Below, piece by piece: positions 1 through 8,501 of a stretch of DNA of 45,360 nucleotides (positions are counted from its first letter, which is position 1; each line of letters starts with the position of its first letter). Origin of the DNA: Opitutia bacterium (lineage in GTDB: Bacteria; Verrucomicrobiota; Verrucomicrobiia; Opitutales; T3Sed10-336); the NCBI GenBank assembly GCA_003558065.1, contig PWMU01000155.1, forward strand, positions 1 through 45,360, given 5' to 3'. The position numbers and the translations under genes were made by a program. The notes under the pieces are model-generated. The model did not search any database, had not been told where the DNA came from, and saw only the letters and a list, made by a program, of their open reading frames with translations.

Positions 1-689
1 AGGACGGCTTCGCCAATGATTCGCACCGCTTCGTCTTCGGAGTGCAAGCCTGTGTTGAGGGTCAGATGATAGAGCAACGGGTCTGCTATATTCTTGTCGA
101 AATTCTTACGCACGTACTCGGCCCGTTCGCGGTCCTTCTTGCGCACATATTCCGTCGCCTCTTTGTAGTCCAGAGTGTTGGCCGATTGGATACGTTTGAC
201 ACGCTGTTCCAGCGGACAGGTCAAGCGTATGTGGTAGGTATTCTTGAGTGGGAAAGTGATGATGTTTCCGCCGCGGCCGACCAGGACCGCGTTACCCGTT
301 TTTGCGAGTTTCCTGATCGTTTCGTTCATTTTTTCAACCAGGGTCGAAATCGACGGGTGAAGGTCGAGGAGCTCTCCGATATAGGCTTCGACTGCGTTGG
401 CCGAGTGCTCCTCAATGTACTTTGCCATCTTTTCAGGGAGGCGGTAATCCTGGATCACTTCGTCCACAAGGTTCCGGTCGAAAAGGCCCCACACGCTCTC
501 CCGGTCGCGGTCGTTCTTTTCCAGGTACTTCGCGAGTTTTTGTCCTATGGAGACTCCGCCCGCACCGGTTTCCCTCGAGATCGTCACGGATGGTCCGGGT
601 CGGTGCCCGGTTTTCTTCGGAAGGAGTTCTTCGCGGAAGCGCGCGGCGAAATAGCGTTGAAGCGAGTTGATGTTGGATGTGGAGCTCAT
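1..689 (-). CDS. Cytidylate kinase-like family protein (3' end cut off by window)
   Basis: The minus-strand frame opens with ATG at 689 (MSSTSNINSLQRYFAARF) and stays open to base 1, so about 229 residues are visible and the C-terminus is missing. A nucleotide-binding start, VTISRETGAGGVSIGQKLA, lies near residue 35, followed by FDRNLVDEVI and a second conserved stretch, AVLVGRGGNII. This order matches the cytidylate-kinase-like P-loop family (Cytidylate_kin2). The end reads YHLTLNTGLHSEDEAVRII, typical of the C-terminal part of this family. Family members are related to CMP kinase, but many have no proven substrate, so I do not call it cmk. It lies 128 bases downstream of the nucleotide-sugar dehydratase on the same strand. 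A long plus-strand frame over the same bases is its shadow. Confidence 0.8.
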   Translation of the reverse strand, partial: MSSTSNINSLQRYFAARFREELLPKKTGHRPGPSVTISRETGAGGVSIGQKLAKYLEKNDRDRESVWGLFDRNLVDEVIQDYRLPEKMAKYIEEHSANAVEAYIGELLDLHPSISTLVEKMNETIRKLAKTGNAVLVGRGGNIITFPLKNTYHIRLTCPLEQRVKRIQSANTLDYKEATEYVRKKDRERAEYVRKNFDKNIADPLLYHLTLNTGLHSEDEAVRIIGEAV

Positions 690-817
690 GATGCCTGGCT
701 GTTCGTCAACAATAGGTTAAGCGGCGGAATTGTCAATCCGACTATGCCGGTCGGCGAGGCGTTTGTGCCGCGCCGGGCTTTTTGAAGGTATTCCGCAAGC
801 GACAGGGGCGAAAGCCA

Positions 818-2692
818 TTAATCGAGGTAGGGTTCGTATTCGGGAACGAATTTCCTGAGGAGCAGCTTGAGTGTGTTGGGGTTGGAATCCTGGAGGTTTG
901 CTTTGAGTTGATCGATCATGTTTTCGACTTCCTCAAGAAGGGCGGCGTTGCAGACGAGGCGAAGGATTTTCGGGTGAGGGGTTTTCACGATGTTCTCGCT
1001 GGTGTGACTGAGTTCTTCGAAGAGCTTTTCGCCGGGTCGCAGGCCGATAAATTCGATGTCGATATCCTCATTCGGGCGAAGGCCGCTCAGTTCGATCAAC
1101 TGGCGCGCGAGGTCGACGATCTTGACGGGTTGCCCCATGTCGAGGATGAAAATCTCCCCGCCCGTGCCCTGGGCGCCGCTTTGGAGTACCAGGCCGACTG
1201 CTTCGGGGATGGTCATGAAATAGCGGGTGACTTCGGGGTGGGTGACGCGGACCGGGCCGCCGTCCTCGATCTGTTTCTTGAAGGTCGGAATGACGCTGCC
1301 CGAGGAGCCCAGAACATTGCCGAAACGAACAGCCATGAACTTGGTCTTGCCGGGGTTCGAACCGAAAAGCGCACCGAGAAAGATTTCAGCCATCCGTTTG
1401 GTCGCTCCCATAACATTGGTGGGATTGATGGCCTTGTCCGTGGAGATCTGCACGAAGCGCTCGGCGTTGTATTCCTGGGCCAGGCGGGCGGTATTGACGG
1501 TGCCCATCACGTTGTTTTTTACTGCTTCGCCGGGCTGGCTTTCCATTAAGGGGACGTGCTTGTGCGCGGCCGCGTGAAAGACCACAGCGGGACGGTAGCG
1601 GCCGAAAATGAAACGCAGCCGCTGTACGTCGGCCACGTTGGCGACCAGTGACTGGATAATTCCGCCGAACCCGTCTTCCGCCAGCTCCTGTTCGATCGGA
1701 AAGAGCTGTACTTCGGATTGGTCGATCATCAAGAGGCGTTTCGGATGATAGCGGACAATCTGCCGGCAGATTTCGCTGCCGATGCTGCCGCCGGCCCCGG
1801 TGACCAGTACATTCCTGCCCTCGATGACCTGCTTGATGTTTTCGGTTTCCAACTCCACTGAATCGCGACCGAGCAAGTCCTGGATCTCTACCGGGCGAAG
1901 CTGGGAAACCCGGACTTTGCCGGTGACCAGCTGAAACATCGAGGGAACGGTTTCAAATTTCAGTTTCGTTGCCTGAAGCAGCTTTACGATCTCGCCCATG
2001 CGCTGCGGTGTTGCGTTGGGAATCGCAAGGATCACCTCCTCATAGCGATCCCGGACTTCGGAATCTTCCAGCAATTCCGGGGCTCCCATGACCGGAATAT
2101 CATAGATGCGCGAATGCCACTTCTGGGGATCGTCGTCGAAGAATGAGGTCGGGTTGAGTCCGAGCCCGGATTTGATCCGGAGTTCCCGGGCGAGATTGGC
2201 TCCGACATCGCCCGCGCCGATTATGGCTACGGGCCGCGCCGTACTTTGCTTCGAACCGCCCCCGTGGGTGTAGCGCTCACGGGCGATTCGGAAAGTCAGG
2301 CGGAGACCGGCGACTCCCATGAAGCTGAACAGGAAATCCGCCATGATGACGCTTCGAGGCGGTACGGCCTCGATCCACGGCATCCACCACATCGCCGCCA
2401 TGAGGATTGAGCTCAAGCCGAGGGCGCAGAAGATTCTCCAGAGGTCCGGGGTGCTGAAGAAGCTCAGCAGCCCGGCGAATTGGCGGAAAGCAAAGAGAGC
2501 GGCGAGTTTCAGCGGGACAACCCAACCCAATGCGGCAATCAGCTCGTACTGGTAGGCCGGCGAAACCTGGAAGTCGAACCTCAGTAGATAACCGAGCCAG
2601 AGGCTGAAGACGAAGATTCCGGAATAGGCGGCGAGCAGGAAGACGAAACGCGGCCCGACGAAACGTTTCAATACTGACCAGACAGTGCTCAT
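818..2692 (-). CDS. Membrane-anchored nucleotide-sugar 4,6-dehydratase/epimerase (CapD/FlaA1/PglF family)
   Basis: This 624-residue protein starts at ATG 2692. Residues about 10-135 hold four hydrophobic segments. A first Rossmann-like region follows (AIIGAGDVGANLARELR, about 152-168), then the catalytic SDR domain with the NAD(P)-binding motif VLVTGAGGSIGSEICRQI near residue 295. The conserved STDKAINPTNVMGATKRMAE and the late VTRYFMTIPEA and GLRPGEKLFEEL are signatures of the long polysaccharide-biosynthesis CapD/FlaA1/WbpM group. Members convert UDP-GlcNAc to a 4-keto-6-deoxy sugar for O-antigen, capsule or glycoprotein glycans at the inner face of the cytoplasmic membrane. The exact sugar product cannot be read from sequence. 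No glycosyltransferase lies beside it here. Confidence 0.9.
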   Translation of the reverse strand: MSTVWSVLKRFVGPRFVFLLAAYSGIFVFSLWLGYLLRFDFQVSPAYQYELIAALGWVVPLKLAALFAFRQFAGLLSFFSTPDLWRIFCALGLSSILMAAMWWMPWIEAVPPRSVIMADFLFSFMGVAGLRLTFRIARERYTHGGGSKQSTARPVAIIGAGDVGANLARELRIKSGLGLNPTSFFDDDPQKWHSRIYDIPVMGAPELLEDSEVRDRYEEVILAIPNATPQRMGEIVKLLQATKLKFETVPSMFQLVTGKVRVSQLRPVEIQDLLGRDSVELETENIKQVIEGRNVLVTGAGGSIGSEICRQIVRYHPKRLLMIDQSEVQLFPIEQELAEDGFGGIIQSLVANVADVQRLRFIFGRYRPAVVFHAAAHKHVPLMESQPGEAVKNNVMGTVNTARLAQEYNAERFVQISTDKAINPTNVMGATKRMAEIFLGALFGSNPGKTKFMAVRFGNVLGSSGSVIPTFKKQIEDGGPVRVTHPEVTRYFMTIPEAVGLVLQSGAQGTGGEIFILDMGQPVKIVDLARQLIELSGLRPNEDIDIEFIGLRPGEKLFEELSHTSENIVKTPHPKILRLVCNAALLEEVENMIDQLKANLQDSNPNTLKLLLRKFVPEYEPYLD

Positions 2693-2806
2693 TTGTTAAT
2701 CATAAACTCCCCGGGTTCCGAAGCGAATCCTTGTGTTCGCGTCGAAAAGACAGACCTGTAGCAGGATGTAAAGAGCGGGTAAAGACGTTTCACAGCCATT
2801 CCGGCC

Positions 2807-4558
2807 CTACATACGTTTCAGCGTGCGTATTCCCAGCAGGCGGAGGCCCTCTTCGAGGACCAGAAGGGTCCGGCGGCACAGGAGAATGCGCCGGGCTTTC
2901 ACCCCGGCGTCGTCGACGAGGACTTTGTCCGCGTTGTAGAAGCCGCTGAAATCCCCCGCCAATTCGTAGAGATAGGTGCAAAGGAAGTGCGGCCGGAGGT
3001 CCCCGAGCGTCATTTTGAGGATCTCGGGCAACGTCAGCAGTTTTCTGGCGAGTTGCTGCTCCTGCCCGGTCTCGAAAGGAGTGGCGGAGCTCTCGTCGAT
3101 CTCCGCGCTCTCGCCCATCCGTCCGAAGATGCTGTGGATTCGCGCGACGGCGTAGAGCAGGTAGGGGGCGGTGTTGCCTTCGAAGCTCAGCACCTTGTCC
3201 CAGGAAAAGACGTAGTCGCTGGTGCGGTTCTGCGCGAGGTCGGCGTAACGGACCGCGCCGATACCGATCGCCCGCGCGATGTCGTCTTTTTCCTCCGCCG
3301 GGAGCCCCGGGTTTTTCTCTTCGACGATGGACCGGGCCCGCTGTTCGGCTTCAGCCAGCAGGTCCTTCAGCTTTATGGGGTTCCCGGAGCGCGTTTTAAT
3401 CGCCTTGCCGTCTTCGCCCAGAATGGTTCCAAACCAGACATGATCGAGTTCCGGCACCGGGCGGCCGGTGGAGGCGAACCATTTCCGGACGGTGAGAAAG
3501 AGTTGTTGAAAGTGATCCTGCTGCCGTCCGTCCGTGACGTAAATGATCTTCTCCGCCTTCCATTCCCGAACCCGGTAAAGGACCGTCGCGAGATCCGTGG
3601 AGGCGTAGTTGCTGGCCCCGTCGGACTTGCGGATGATGAACGGCTGCTTCTTGAACCGGGGATGCTCCGGGTGAAAGACCACCAGGGCGCCTTCGCTTTC
3701 CTGCGCGATTCCGTGCCGCCGGAGTTCGGCGTAGACTTCGCCGACTTTGTCCCGGTAGAAACTTTCGCCCAGGTGCGTATCAAAGCGGATGCCCAGCTCC
3801 TCGTAAATCGCTTCGAAAGCGCTTTCGCTGATCCGGTTGATTTCCTCCCAGAGTGTCCGGTTCTCAGGGTCCCCGCGCTGCAGTTTCACCAATTCGGCCC
3901 GGGCGCTGTCCAGAACCGAGGGGTCCTCCTTGCAGAGATTGTCGCACTTCTTGTAAACACGTTCCAGTTCTTCCAGGGGATCGCTTTTCAGTGCTTCCGC
4001 GTCGAGGTAATGCTTGTACGCGTGGATGAGTTTCCCGTATTGGGTTCCCCAGTCGCCAATGTGATTGTCACGAACGACCTGCGCTCCGGAAAACTCGAAA
4101 AGGCGGCTGATCGCTTCCCCGAGGACCATTGAGCGAATGTGGGCCACGTGCATCTGTTTCGCGGTGTTGGGGGAGCTGTAGTCGACGACGAGCTTTTTGC
4201 CCTGGTAAAGGTCGGAGGCACCGTTTTTCAGGTCGTTTTCTCCCCTGTAGGTGAGCAGCCAGTCGAGCAGCGCCGGAGGCCGGAGGGTGAAGTTGATGAA
4301 TCCCGGGCCCGCAACGCTCACCTCAACGCCGGACCATGCGCCGCCGTCGAGCCGGCCGACCAGCTTGTCCGCCAGCGCGCGGGGGTTCAGGCCCTGTTTC
4401 TTGGCGAAAGGGAGGACACCGTTGGCCTGAAAGTCTCCGAAACGGGGGTCGGCCGGACGCACGTCCGGGGCAAACGTCTCGTCGAACTCCTCCATTTCCG
4501 AGGCGACGGCGGCGATTCGGGTTTCCAGGGTCTCCGCCACATTGAATCCGATTTCCAT
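2807..4558 (-). CDS. argS: Arginyl-tRNA synthetase
   Basis: This 583-residue class I aminoacyl-tRNA synthetase charges tRNA-Arg with arginine in the cytoplasm. It starts at ATG 4558 (MEIGFNVAETL). The N-terminal additional domain covers about residues 1-110. The Rossmann catalytic core follows with VDYSSPNTAKQMHVAHIRS, where HVAH stands at the HIGH motif (most bacterial ArgS have HVGH). Further core motifs are DNHIGDWGTQYGKLIHAY and DGASNYASTDLATVLYRV. The C-terminal anticodon-binding DALR region ends in LLVLEEGLRLLGIRTLKRM. Length and domain order are normal. The gene is divergent from the phosphorylase gene, with a 203-base AT-richer spacer between them. Confidence 0.97.
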   Translation of the reverse strand: MEIGFNVAETLETRIAAVASEMEEFDETFAPDVRPADPRFGDFQANGVLPFAKKQGLNPRALADKLVGRLDGGAWSGVEVSVAGPGFINFTLRPPALLDWLLTYRGENDLKNGASDLYQGKKLVVDYSSPNTAKQMHVAHIRSMVLGEAISRLFEFSGAQVVRDNHIGDWGTQYGKLIHAYKHYLDAEALKSDPLEELERVYKKCDNLCKEDPSVLDSARAELVKLQRGDPENRTLWEEINRISESAFEAIYEELGIRFDTHLGESFYRDKVGEVYAELRRHGIAQESEGALVVFHPEHPRFKKQPFIIRKSDGASNYASTDLATVLYRVREWKAEKIIYVTDGRQQDHFQQLFLTVRKWFASTGRPVPELDHVWFGTILGEDGKAIKTRSGNPIKLKDLLAEAEQRARSIVEEKNPGLPAEEKDDIARAIGIGAVRYADLAQNRTSDYVFSWDKVLSFEGNTAPYLLYAVARIHSIFGRMGESAEIDESSATPFETGQEQQLARKLLTLPEILKMTLGDLRPHFLCTYLYELAGDFSGFYNADKVLVDDAGVKARRILLCRRTLLVLEEGLRLLGIRTLKRM

Positions 4559-4761
4559 AGGAGCAATCGAAGAAACCCTGTGCCCAAGAGCAAGTTCGGA
4601 TTTGCGAAAAGCGAAGAGCGCCGCCGTTTTCCGCTTGGAGAAAGGGCGGGCGGCCGGGTGAAAATGTTTAAAAAAAAGCTCGACATCTCTTCTTTAATAA
4701 CTTTATCCTTAACGGTTTGCGGCATCCCGTCTCCGGCGGTGCCCTCGAATCATGTAAACGT

Positions 4762-6105
4762 ATGAGAAAAAAAACGTTGGCAAATCGTCGTTTTGTAAAG
4801 CCGTCCTTTTCCTATCTGATCGAAAAGAAACGAGACGGGGGAGAGTTTAATCAGGATGAGATTCGGTATATCGTCGACTCCATGCTCGACGGTGAGATGC
4901 CGCAGCATCAGTTGGCCGCACTCGCGATGGCGATCTATTTCCGGGGGATGTCCGCTGCTGAAACAGCAATCCTGACCGAGGAAATGATGCTGTCGGGCGA
5001 GGTCATCGACCTTTCCAAGTTGTCGCGTCCCAAGATCGACAAGTACTCGACCGGGGGAGTCGGCGACAAGACGTCGATGGTTCTGGTCGCTCTCGCGGCG
5101 GCCAGCGGGGTGGTGATTCCGATGATGTCGGGGACCGACGAGGAATTTGTGATCGGGACCCTCGACAAGATGAGCGCGATTCCCGGATTCAAGACGGAGC
5201 TTTCGATCGACAAGTTCGTGAAGCAGCTGACCGAGATTCAGTGCGGCATCGTCGCACAGAGCCCGGCTATCTCTCCCGCCGACTCGAAGCTTTACGAGCT
5301 TCGCCAGTCGACCGGGACGGTTCCGAGCCTCCCGCTGATCGCCGCCGGGGTGCTCAGCAAGAAACTTGCGGAAGGCGCCGAAGGCCTGATCATTGATGTC
5401 AAATGGGGCACGGGCTCCTTCATTGAAGACCTGGAACAGTCCAAACAACTGGCGCGAACCATGACCAGGGTAGGGAGATCCATGAAACGGCGGTGCGTGG
5501 CGCTGGTTACGGATATGAATCAGCCGCTTGGCAATACGGTCGGAACCGCTCTTGAAGTGAAGGAAGCGATTGATCTCCTCAAGGGGGAGGGGCCGGAGGA
5601 TCTCCAGGAATTGGTGCTCAAACTCGGCATGGAAATCGTGCGACTGGCCGGCGTCGCCGGTTCGACTCTGTCAGCCAAGCAGACCGTTCAGCGTCACATC
5701 AAGGACGGGTCCGCCCTGGTCCGATTTAAAGAGATGGTCACAGCTCAAGGAGGGGATGTGTCCTACATCGACAATCCGGAGAAGTTCCCGAAGGCGAAAC
5801 ATGTAAGAAAGCTTCCCGCCCCCAAACGCGGCTATGTTCACACCATCAACGCTGCCATGATCGCCCGCGGAGTCAGTCTCCTGGGCGCGGGCAGGGATGT
5901 TAAGACCAAGAAAATCGACTATGCCGTGGGCGTATCCGAGATCCGGAAAGTGGGTACACAGGTCAAGCAGGGTGAACCGCTGATGATGATTCATTACAAC
6001 AGCGAAGCCAAACTGGAGCAGGCACTCGAATACTTCAAGGCGGCCTACCGGCTCGCTCCCAAACGCCCGAACCCTTCGCCGCTGGTCGTGGAAAGGGTGG
6101 CTTAG
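4762..6105 (+). CDS. Thymidine/pyrimidine-nucleoside phosphorylase family protein with altered active site
   Basis: The 447-residue protein has the full nucleoside phosphorylase class II layout: an N-terminal helical domain (residues about 14-85), the phosphate-binding KYSTGGVGDKTS (94-105), the alpha/beta core and a C-terminal domain ending in VGTQVKQGEPLMMIHY. The ATG at 4762 fits the family N-terminus; an in-frame TTG at 4717 would only add an unconserved tail. Compared with E. coli DeoA, the catalytic loop normally reading GRGLGHTGGTLDK is GTDEEFVIGTLDK here (124-136), so the catalytic His is Phe129. The catalytic Ser (S186 in DeoA) is Gly196. Arg181 and Lys200 are kept, and IDVKWGTGSF and LVTDMNQPLG are well conserved. 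It may therefore be a divergent enzyme or a non-phosphorolytic paralogue, so I do not assign deoA. Confidence 0.88.
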   Translation: MRKKTLANRRFVKPSFSYLIEKKRDGGEFNQDEIRYIVDSMLDGEMPQHQLAALAMAIYFRGMSAAETAILTEEMMLSGEVIDLSKLSRPKIDKYSTGGVGDKTSMVLVALAAASGVVIPMMSGTDEEFVIGTLDKMSAIPGFKTELSIDKFVKQLTEIQCGIVAQSPAISPADSKLYELRQSTGTVPSLPLIAAGVLSKKLAEGAEGLIIDVKWGTGSFIEDLEQSKQLARTMTRVGRSMKRRCVALVTDMNQPLGNTVGTALEVKEAIDLLKGEGPEDLQELVLKLGMEIVRLAGVAGSTLSAKQTVQRHIKDGSALVRFKEMVTAQGGDVSYIDNPEKFPKAKHVRKLPAPKRGYVHTINAAMIARGVSLLGAGRDVKTKKIDYAVGVSEIRKVGTQVKQGEPLMMIHYNSEAKLEQALEYFKAAYRLAPKRPNPSPLVVERVA

Positions 6106-6211
6106 GGAAAGGATGAATTATGAGGTATGAAGGATGAATTAAGAATGATGAGAGGAGCCGGGACAGCCACCGGGCGTCATCCCGCTGACATTTCATAATT
6201 CATCCTTTCCC
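6105..6211. repeat. 19-bp perfect inverted repeat enclosing a 69-base spacer
   Basis: GGGAAAGGATGAATTATGA at 6105-6123 is the exact reverse complement of 6193-6211. The left arm begins on the last base of the phosphorylase stop codon, and the right arm ends 8 bases before the efp stop, so the element fills the space between two convergent genes. The sequence AAGGATGAATTA of the left arm recurs directly at 6130-6141. A smaller CGGGA/TCCCG pair (6159-6163 and 6180-6184) lies inside. There is no U-tract, so it is not a classical terminator. It looks like a palindromic spacer repeat or a miniature element and could act as a two-way transcription stop (inference). Confidence 0.75.
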
Positions 6212-6219
6212 AATTACCT

Positions 6220-6780
6220 TCACGTTCGCCCCATGTAGGAGCCGTCGGCAGTGCTTACCTTGATGATCTCGCCTTCTTTGATGAATAGCGGGACATGGAC
6301 CACGAGACCGGTTTCGGTGGTGGCCGGTTTCTGTACGTTGGTCGCTGTGTCGCCCCGGACGCCTTCGGGCGATTCGACCACTTTCAAATCGATCGAAGCC
6401 GGGAGGACCACCTCCACGGGTTTGCCTTCTATCAACAGGAAATCGTACTCCTTGTTCGGAACCAGATACTTTTTCACTTCGTCCGTCACGATCGCCTCGG
6501 AAACTTCAATGCTTTCAAAAGTAGCCGGGTCCATGAAGACATAATGACTGCCGTCTTCATAGCTGAACTCAAGCTTCTGGTTTTCGGTCATCAGCACCTC
6601 GACCGTGTCGGTGGAACCGAATTTCACGACGGAACTGGCGCGGTTGGACATGTTCCTCAAGGTGGCTTGAACCCATCCCTGCCCCCGGCCCTGTGTCCGA
6701 TGCTGCATCTCCAACACCTGGTGAGGGGTGCCGTTGTAATTGATGACTTTGCCTTTCCTGAGTTCTGTTGCTTTGGCCAT
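6220..6780 (-). CDS. efp: Elongation factor P
   Basis: This 186-residue protein rescues ribosomes stalled at consecutive prolines. ATG 6780 (MAKATELRKGKVINYNG) gives the normal EF-P length; an upstream in-frame extension to 6924 is unlikely and would cover the promoter. The three beta-barrel domains are visible: a KOW-like domain I, domain II with NQKLEFSYEDGSHYVFMDP, and domain III with GVRGDTATNVQKPATTETG and KVSTADGSYMGRT. The domain I loop tip reads RTQGRGQGW, with Arg at position 32, where many bacteria have a modified Lys. It faces the phosphorylase gene tail to tail across the inverted repeat. No EF-P-modifying enzyme is encoded nearby. Confidence 0.97.
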   Translation of the reverse strand: MAKATELRKGKVINYNGTPHQVLEMQHRTQGRGQGWVQATLRNMSNRASSVVKFGSTDTVEVLMTENQKLEFSYEDGSHYVFMDPATFESIEVSEAIVTDEVKKYLVPNKEYDFLLIEGKPVEVVLPASIDLKVVESPEGVRGDTATNVQKPATTETGLVVHVPLFIKEGEIIKVSTADGSYMGRT

Positions 6781-6793
6781 GGTAAAAGAGTGT

Positions 6794-6824
6794 ATGATAA
6801 TCGGTCCCGGACAGACGGTGTCAA
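6794..6824 (-). promoter_or_regulatory. Candidate sigma-70 promoter for efp
   Basis: Read on the minus strand, TTGACA (6819-6824) is followed after 19 bases by TATCAT (6794-6799), or after 18 bases by TTATCA. The -35 is a perfect consensus and the -10 matches five of six. The efp ATG follows about 13 bases after the -10, which implies a very short leader. The spacing is slightly long. Confidence 0.5.
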
Positions 6825-7099
6825 GGCTCCCGTTCGAGGAAAAGCGATAAGGGACGGCGAATGGTTGCGACTCGAGCGACCGGCCCGCGGATGAGCGGGG
6901 CCCGGTCGTCGCCGGCATTGTCACGCCTGTTGGCGGGTTTTCCCCGCGATACCGGATGGGAGCAGCACATTCATGCCGGGACCGGCAAGAAGCCGGGAGA
7001 GCAACCCCGTGCCCCCCGCCCGCCGCCGGAGTTATAGGGCTTTACAATAAACCGTCACCGGGTTACAAGGTTCCGTTTTTATCCAAGCACTAGGTTCTT
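6825..7099. other. Divergent intergenic region efp / lpxC-fabZ
   Basis: With the efp promoter, the gap between efp and lpxC-fabZ is 319 bases. Its middle is very GC-rich, with several short GCCGG/CCGGC complements near 6970-7035 that can form local hairpins. The last 70 bases are AT-richer and probably hold the lpxC promoter, but I cannot point to a clean -35/-10 pair. No small gene with a convincing start and conserved motif is visible, and I could not match the GC-rich part to a known riboswitch. Confidence 0.5.
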
Positions 7100-8431
7100 A
7101 TGAAGCAACGCTCAATTCAGCGTGAAGTCACTGTAAAAGGAAAGGCCCTTCACACGGGCGACGATGTCCTGTTGACCCTGAAGCCGGCCCCTGTCGCGCA
7201 CGGCGTGGTTTTCCGCAGAGTGGACATTTACAACAAACCGGAAATCCGTCCGCATATATCCCTTGTATCGGATCTGGTCCGCAGCACGACGCTCTTGTCG
7301 GGGCACACGAAAATCCACACGGTCGAACATATTCTCAGCGCGCTCCACGGGTGCGGCATCGACAACGTCGTGATCGAGATGAATGCCAGCGAGCCGCCGA
7401 TCCTCGACGGCTCCGCCCGTCCGTTTGTCGAAGCGATCAGGGAAGCGGGGCCGGTGGAGCAGGAGAATGAACGGGAGTATTACGTCCTGGACGCGCCGGT
7501 TTCGGTGTCGCGCAACAATTCGTCGGTGGTGGCGCTGCCCTACGACGGATTGAAAATTTCCTGCACCTCCACCGATGACCGAGGCGTTCATACCCAGCAC
7601 CTGTCGCTCGAGATCGAGCCGGAGACGTACATGGAACAGGTGGCCGCGGCCCGCACGTTTACCGTGTACGAGGAGATCGAGGAGCTCCTTCGGATGGGAA
7701 AAATCCGTGGTGGCAGCCTCGAAAACGCGGTGGTTTTGAAAGGGGACAAGATTTTGTCCAAGGAGCCGCTTCGTTTCCCCGATGAGTTTGTGCGTCACAA
7801 GATTCTCGATATTATCGGCGATATTTTCCTGCTGGGGATGCCTGTCAAGGCCCACATTATCGCCATGCGGCCCGGCCACGCCGTCAATTCCGAGCTCACT
7901 CAGGCTTTGTTTGACCGGATGGAGGAGGGGAAAAAGGCAAAGAAGGCCCCCGCGAAGAAGCCGGTGGTTGTCAGTCCCGACGCCACGTCGCTCAGTATCG
8001 GCCACATACTCGAAACCGTCCCTCACCGCTACCCCTTCGTGCTGATCGACCGGGTTATCGATTTCACCGAGGATGATAAGCTGACGGCGATCAAGAACGT
8101 CAGTTTCAATGAACCGTACTTTCAGGGGCATTTCCCGGGCGAGCCGGTGATGCCGGGAGTTCTTCAGATCGAAGCCATGGCCCAGGCCGCAGGTGTCATG
8201 ATGCTTCGTAAGATCAAGAACAAGGCGAAACTGGCCTTCTTCATGAGCTGCGACAAGGTCAAGTTCCGAAAGGCCGTGACCCCCGGAGACCAGTTGGTGA
8301 TCGAGGTCAAGTTGACCAAGTCGCGCGGAAAGAAAATCGGCGTAGCCGAGGCGGTCTGCAAGGTTGACGACAAGGTGGTCTCATCGGCCGAGCTCATGTT
8401 CCTGATCGAGGAACCCGGCGATTCGACTTGA
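7100..8431 (+). CDS. lpxC/fabZ: Bifunctional LpxC deacetylase / FabZ hydroxyacyl-ACP dehydratase
   Basis: This 443-residue fusion starts at ATG 7100. Residues 1 to about 275 are LpxC, the zinc deacetylase that commits UDP-3-O-acyl-GlcNAc to lipid A. The motif [14 protein letters not shown] carries zinc ligand His77. [12 protein letters not shown] gives His233 and Asp237, the other two ligands, and His260 in [11 protein letters not shown] is the likely catalytic His. A lysine/alanine/proline-rich linker (about 277-292) leads into FabZ, which dehydrates 3-hydroxyacyl-ACP in fatty-acid synthesis. It shows [11 protein letters not shown] with His309 and [20 protein letters not shown] with Glu358. 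Both active sites look intact. Both enzymes use 3-hydroxyacyl-ACP-derived substrates, so the fusion couples the branch point. lpxA follows 70 bases downstream on the same strand. Confidence 0.97.
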   Translation: MKQRSIQREVTVKGKALHTGDDVLLTLKPAPVAHGVVFRRVDIYNKPEIRPHISLVSDLVRSTTLLSGHTKIHTVEHILSALHGCGIDNVVIEMNASEPPILDGSARPFVEAIREAGPVEQENEREYYVLDAPVSVSRNNSSVVALPYDGLKISCTSTDDRGVHTQHLSLEIEPETYMEQVAAARTFTVYEEIEELLRMGKIRGGSLENAVVLKGDKILSKEPLRFPDEFVRHKILDIIGDIFLLGMPVKAHIIAMRPGHAVNSELTQALFDRMEEGKKAKKAPAKKPVVVSPDATSLSIGHILETVPHRYPFVLIDRVIDFTEDDKLTAIKNVSFNEPYFQGHFPGEPVMPGVLQIEAMAQAAGVMMLRKIKNKAKLAFFMSCDKVKFRKAVTPGDQLVIEVKLTKSRGKKIGVAEAVCKVDDKVVSSAELMFLIEEPGDST

Positions 8432-8445
8432 GGAAGGGTGAGGGT

Positions 8446-8475
8446 CGGGTGTGGGCACTTGACACTCGACACCCG
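8446..8475 (+). other. Short stem-loop between lpxC/fabZ and lpxA
   Basis: CGGGTGT (8446-8452) can pair with ACACCCG (8469-8475) across a 16-base loop. A second small hairpin, CCCG-GCTT-CGGG, overlaps its right arm, and a T-rich run follows just before the lpxA start. It might attenuate or process the lpxC-lpxA transcript, but the structure is weak and could be chance in GC-rich DNA. Confidence 0.3.
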
Positions 8476-8501
8476 GCTTCGGGCGCGTTTGCTTGTTTTT
8501 C

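Noticed and set aside
42-785. Long plus-strand frame over the start of the window
   Set aside because: It is the antisense shadow of the cytidylate-kinase-like gene on the minus strand, which has the conserved motifs.
6781-6924. N-terminal extension of efp
   Set aside because: EF-P homology begins at ATG 6780, and the extension would cover the efp promoter.
6970-7035. Possible riboswitch in the GC-rich leader of lpxC
   Set aside because: Short hairpins only. No conserved core of a known riboswitch could be matched.
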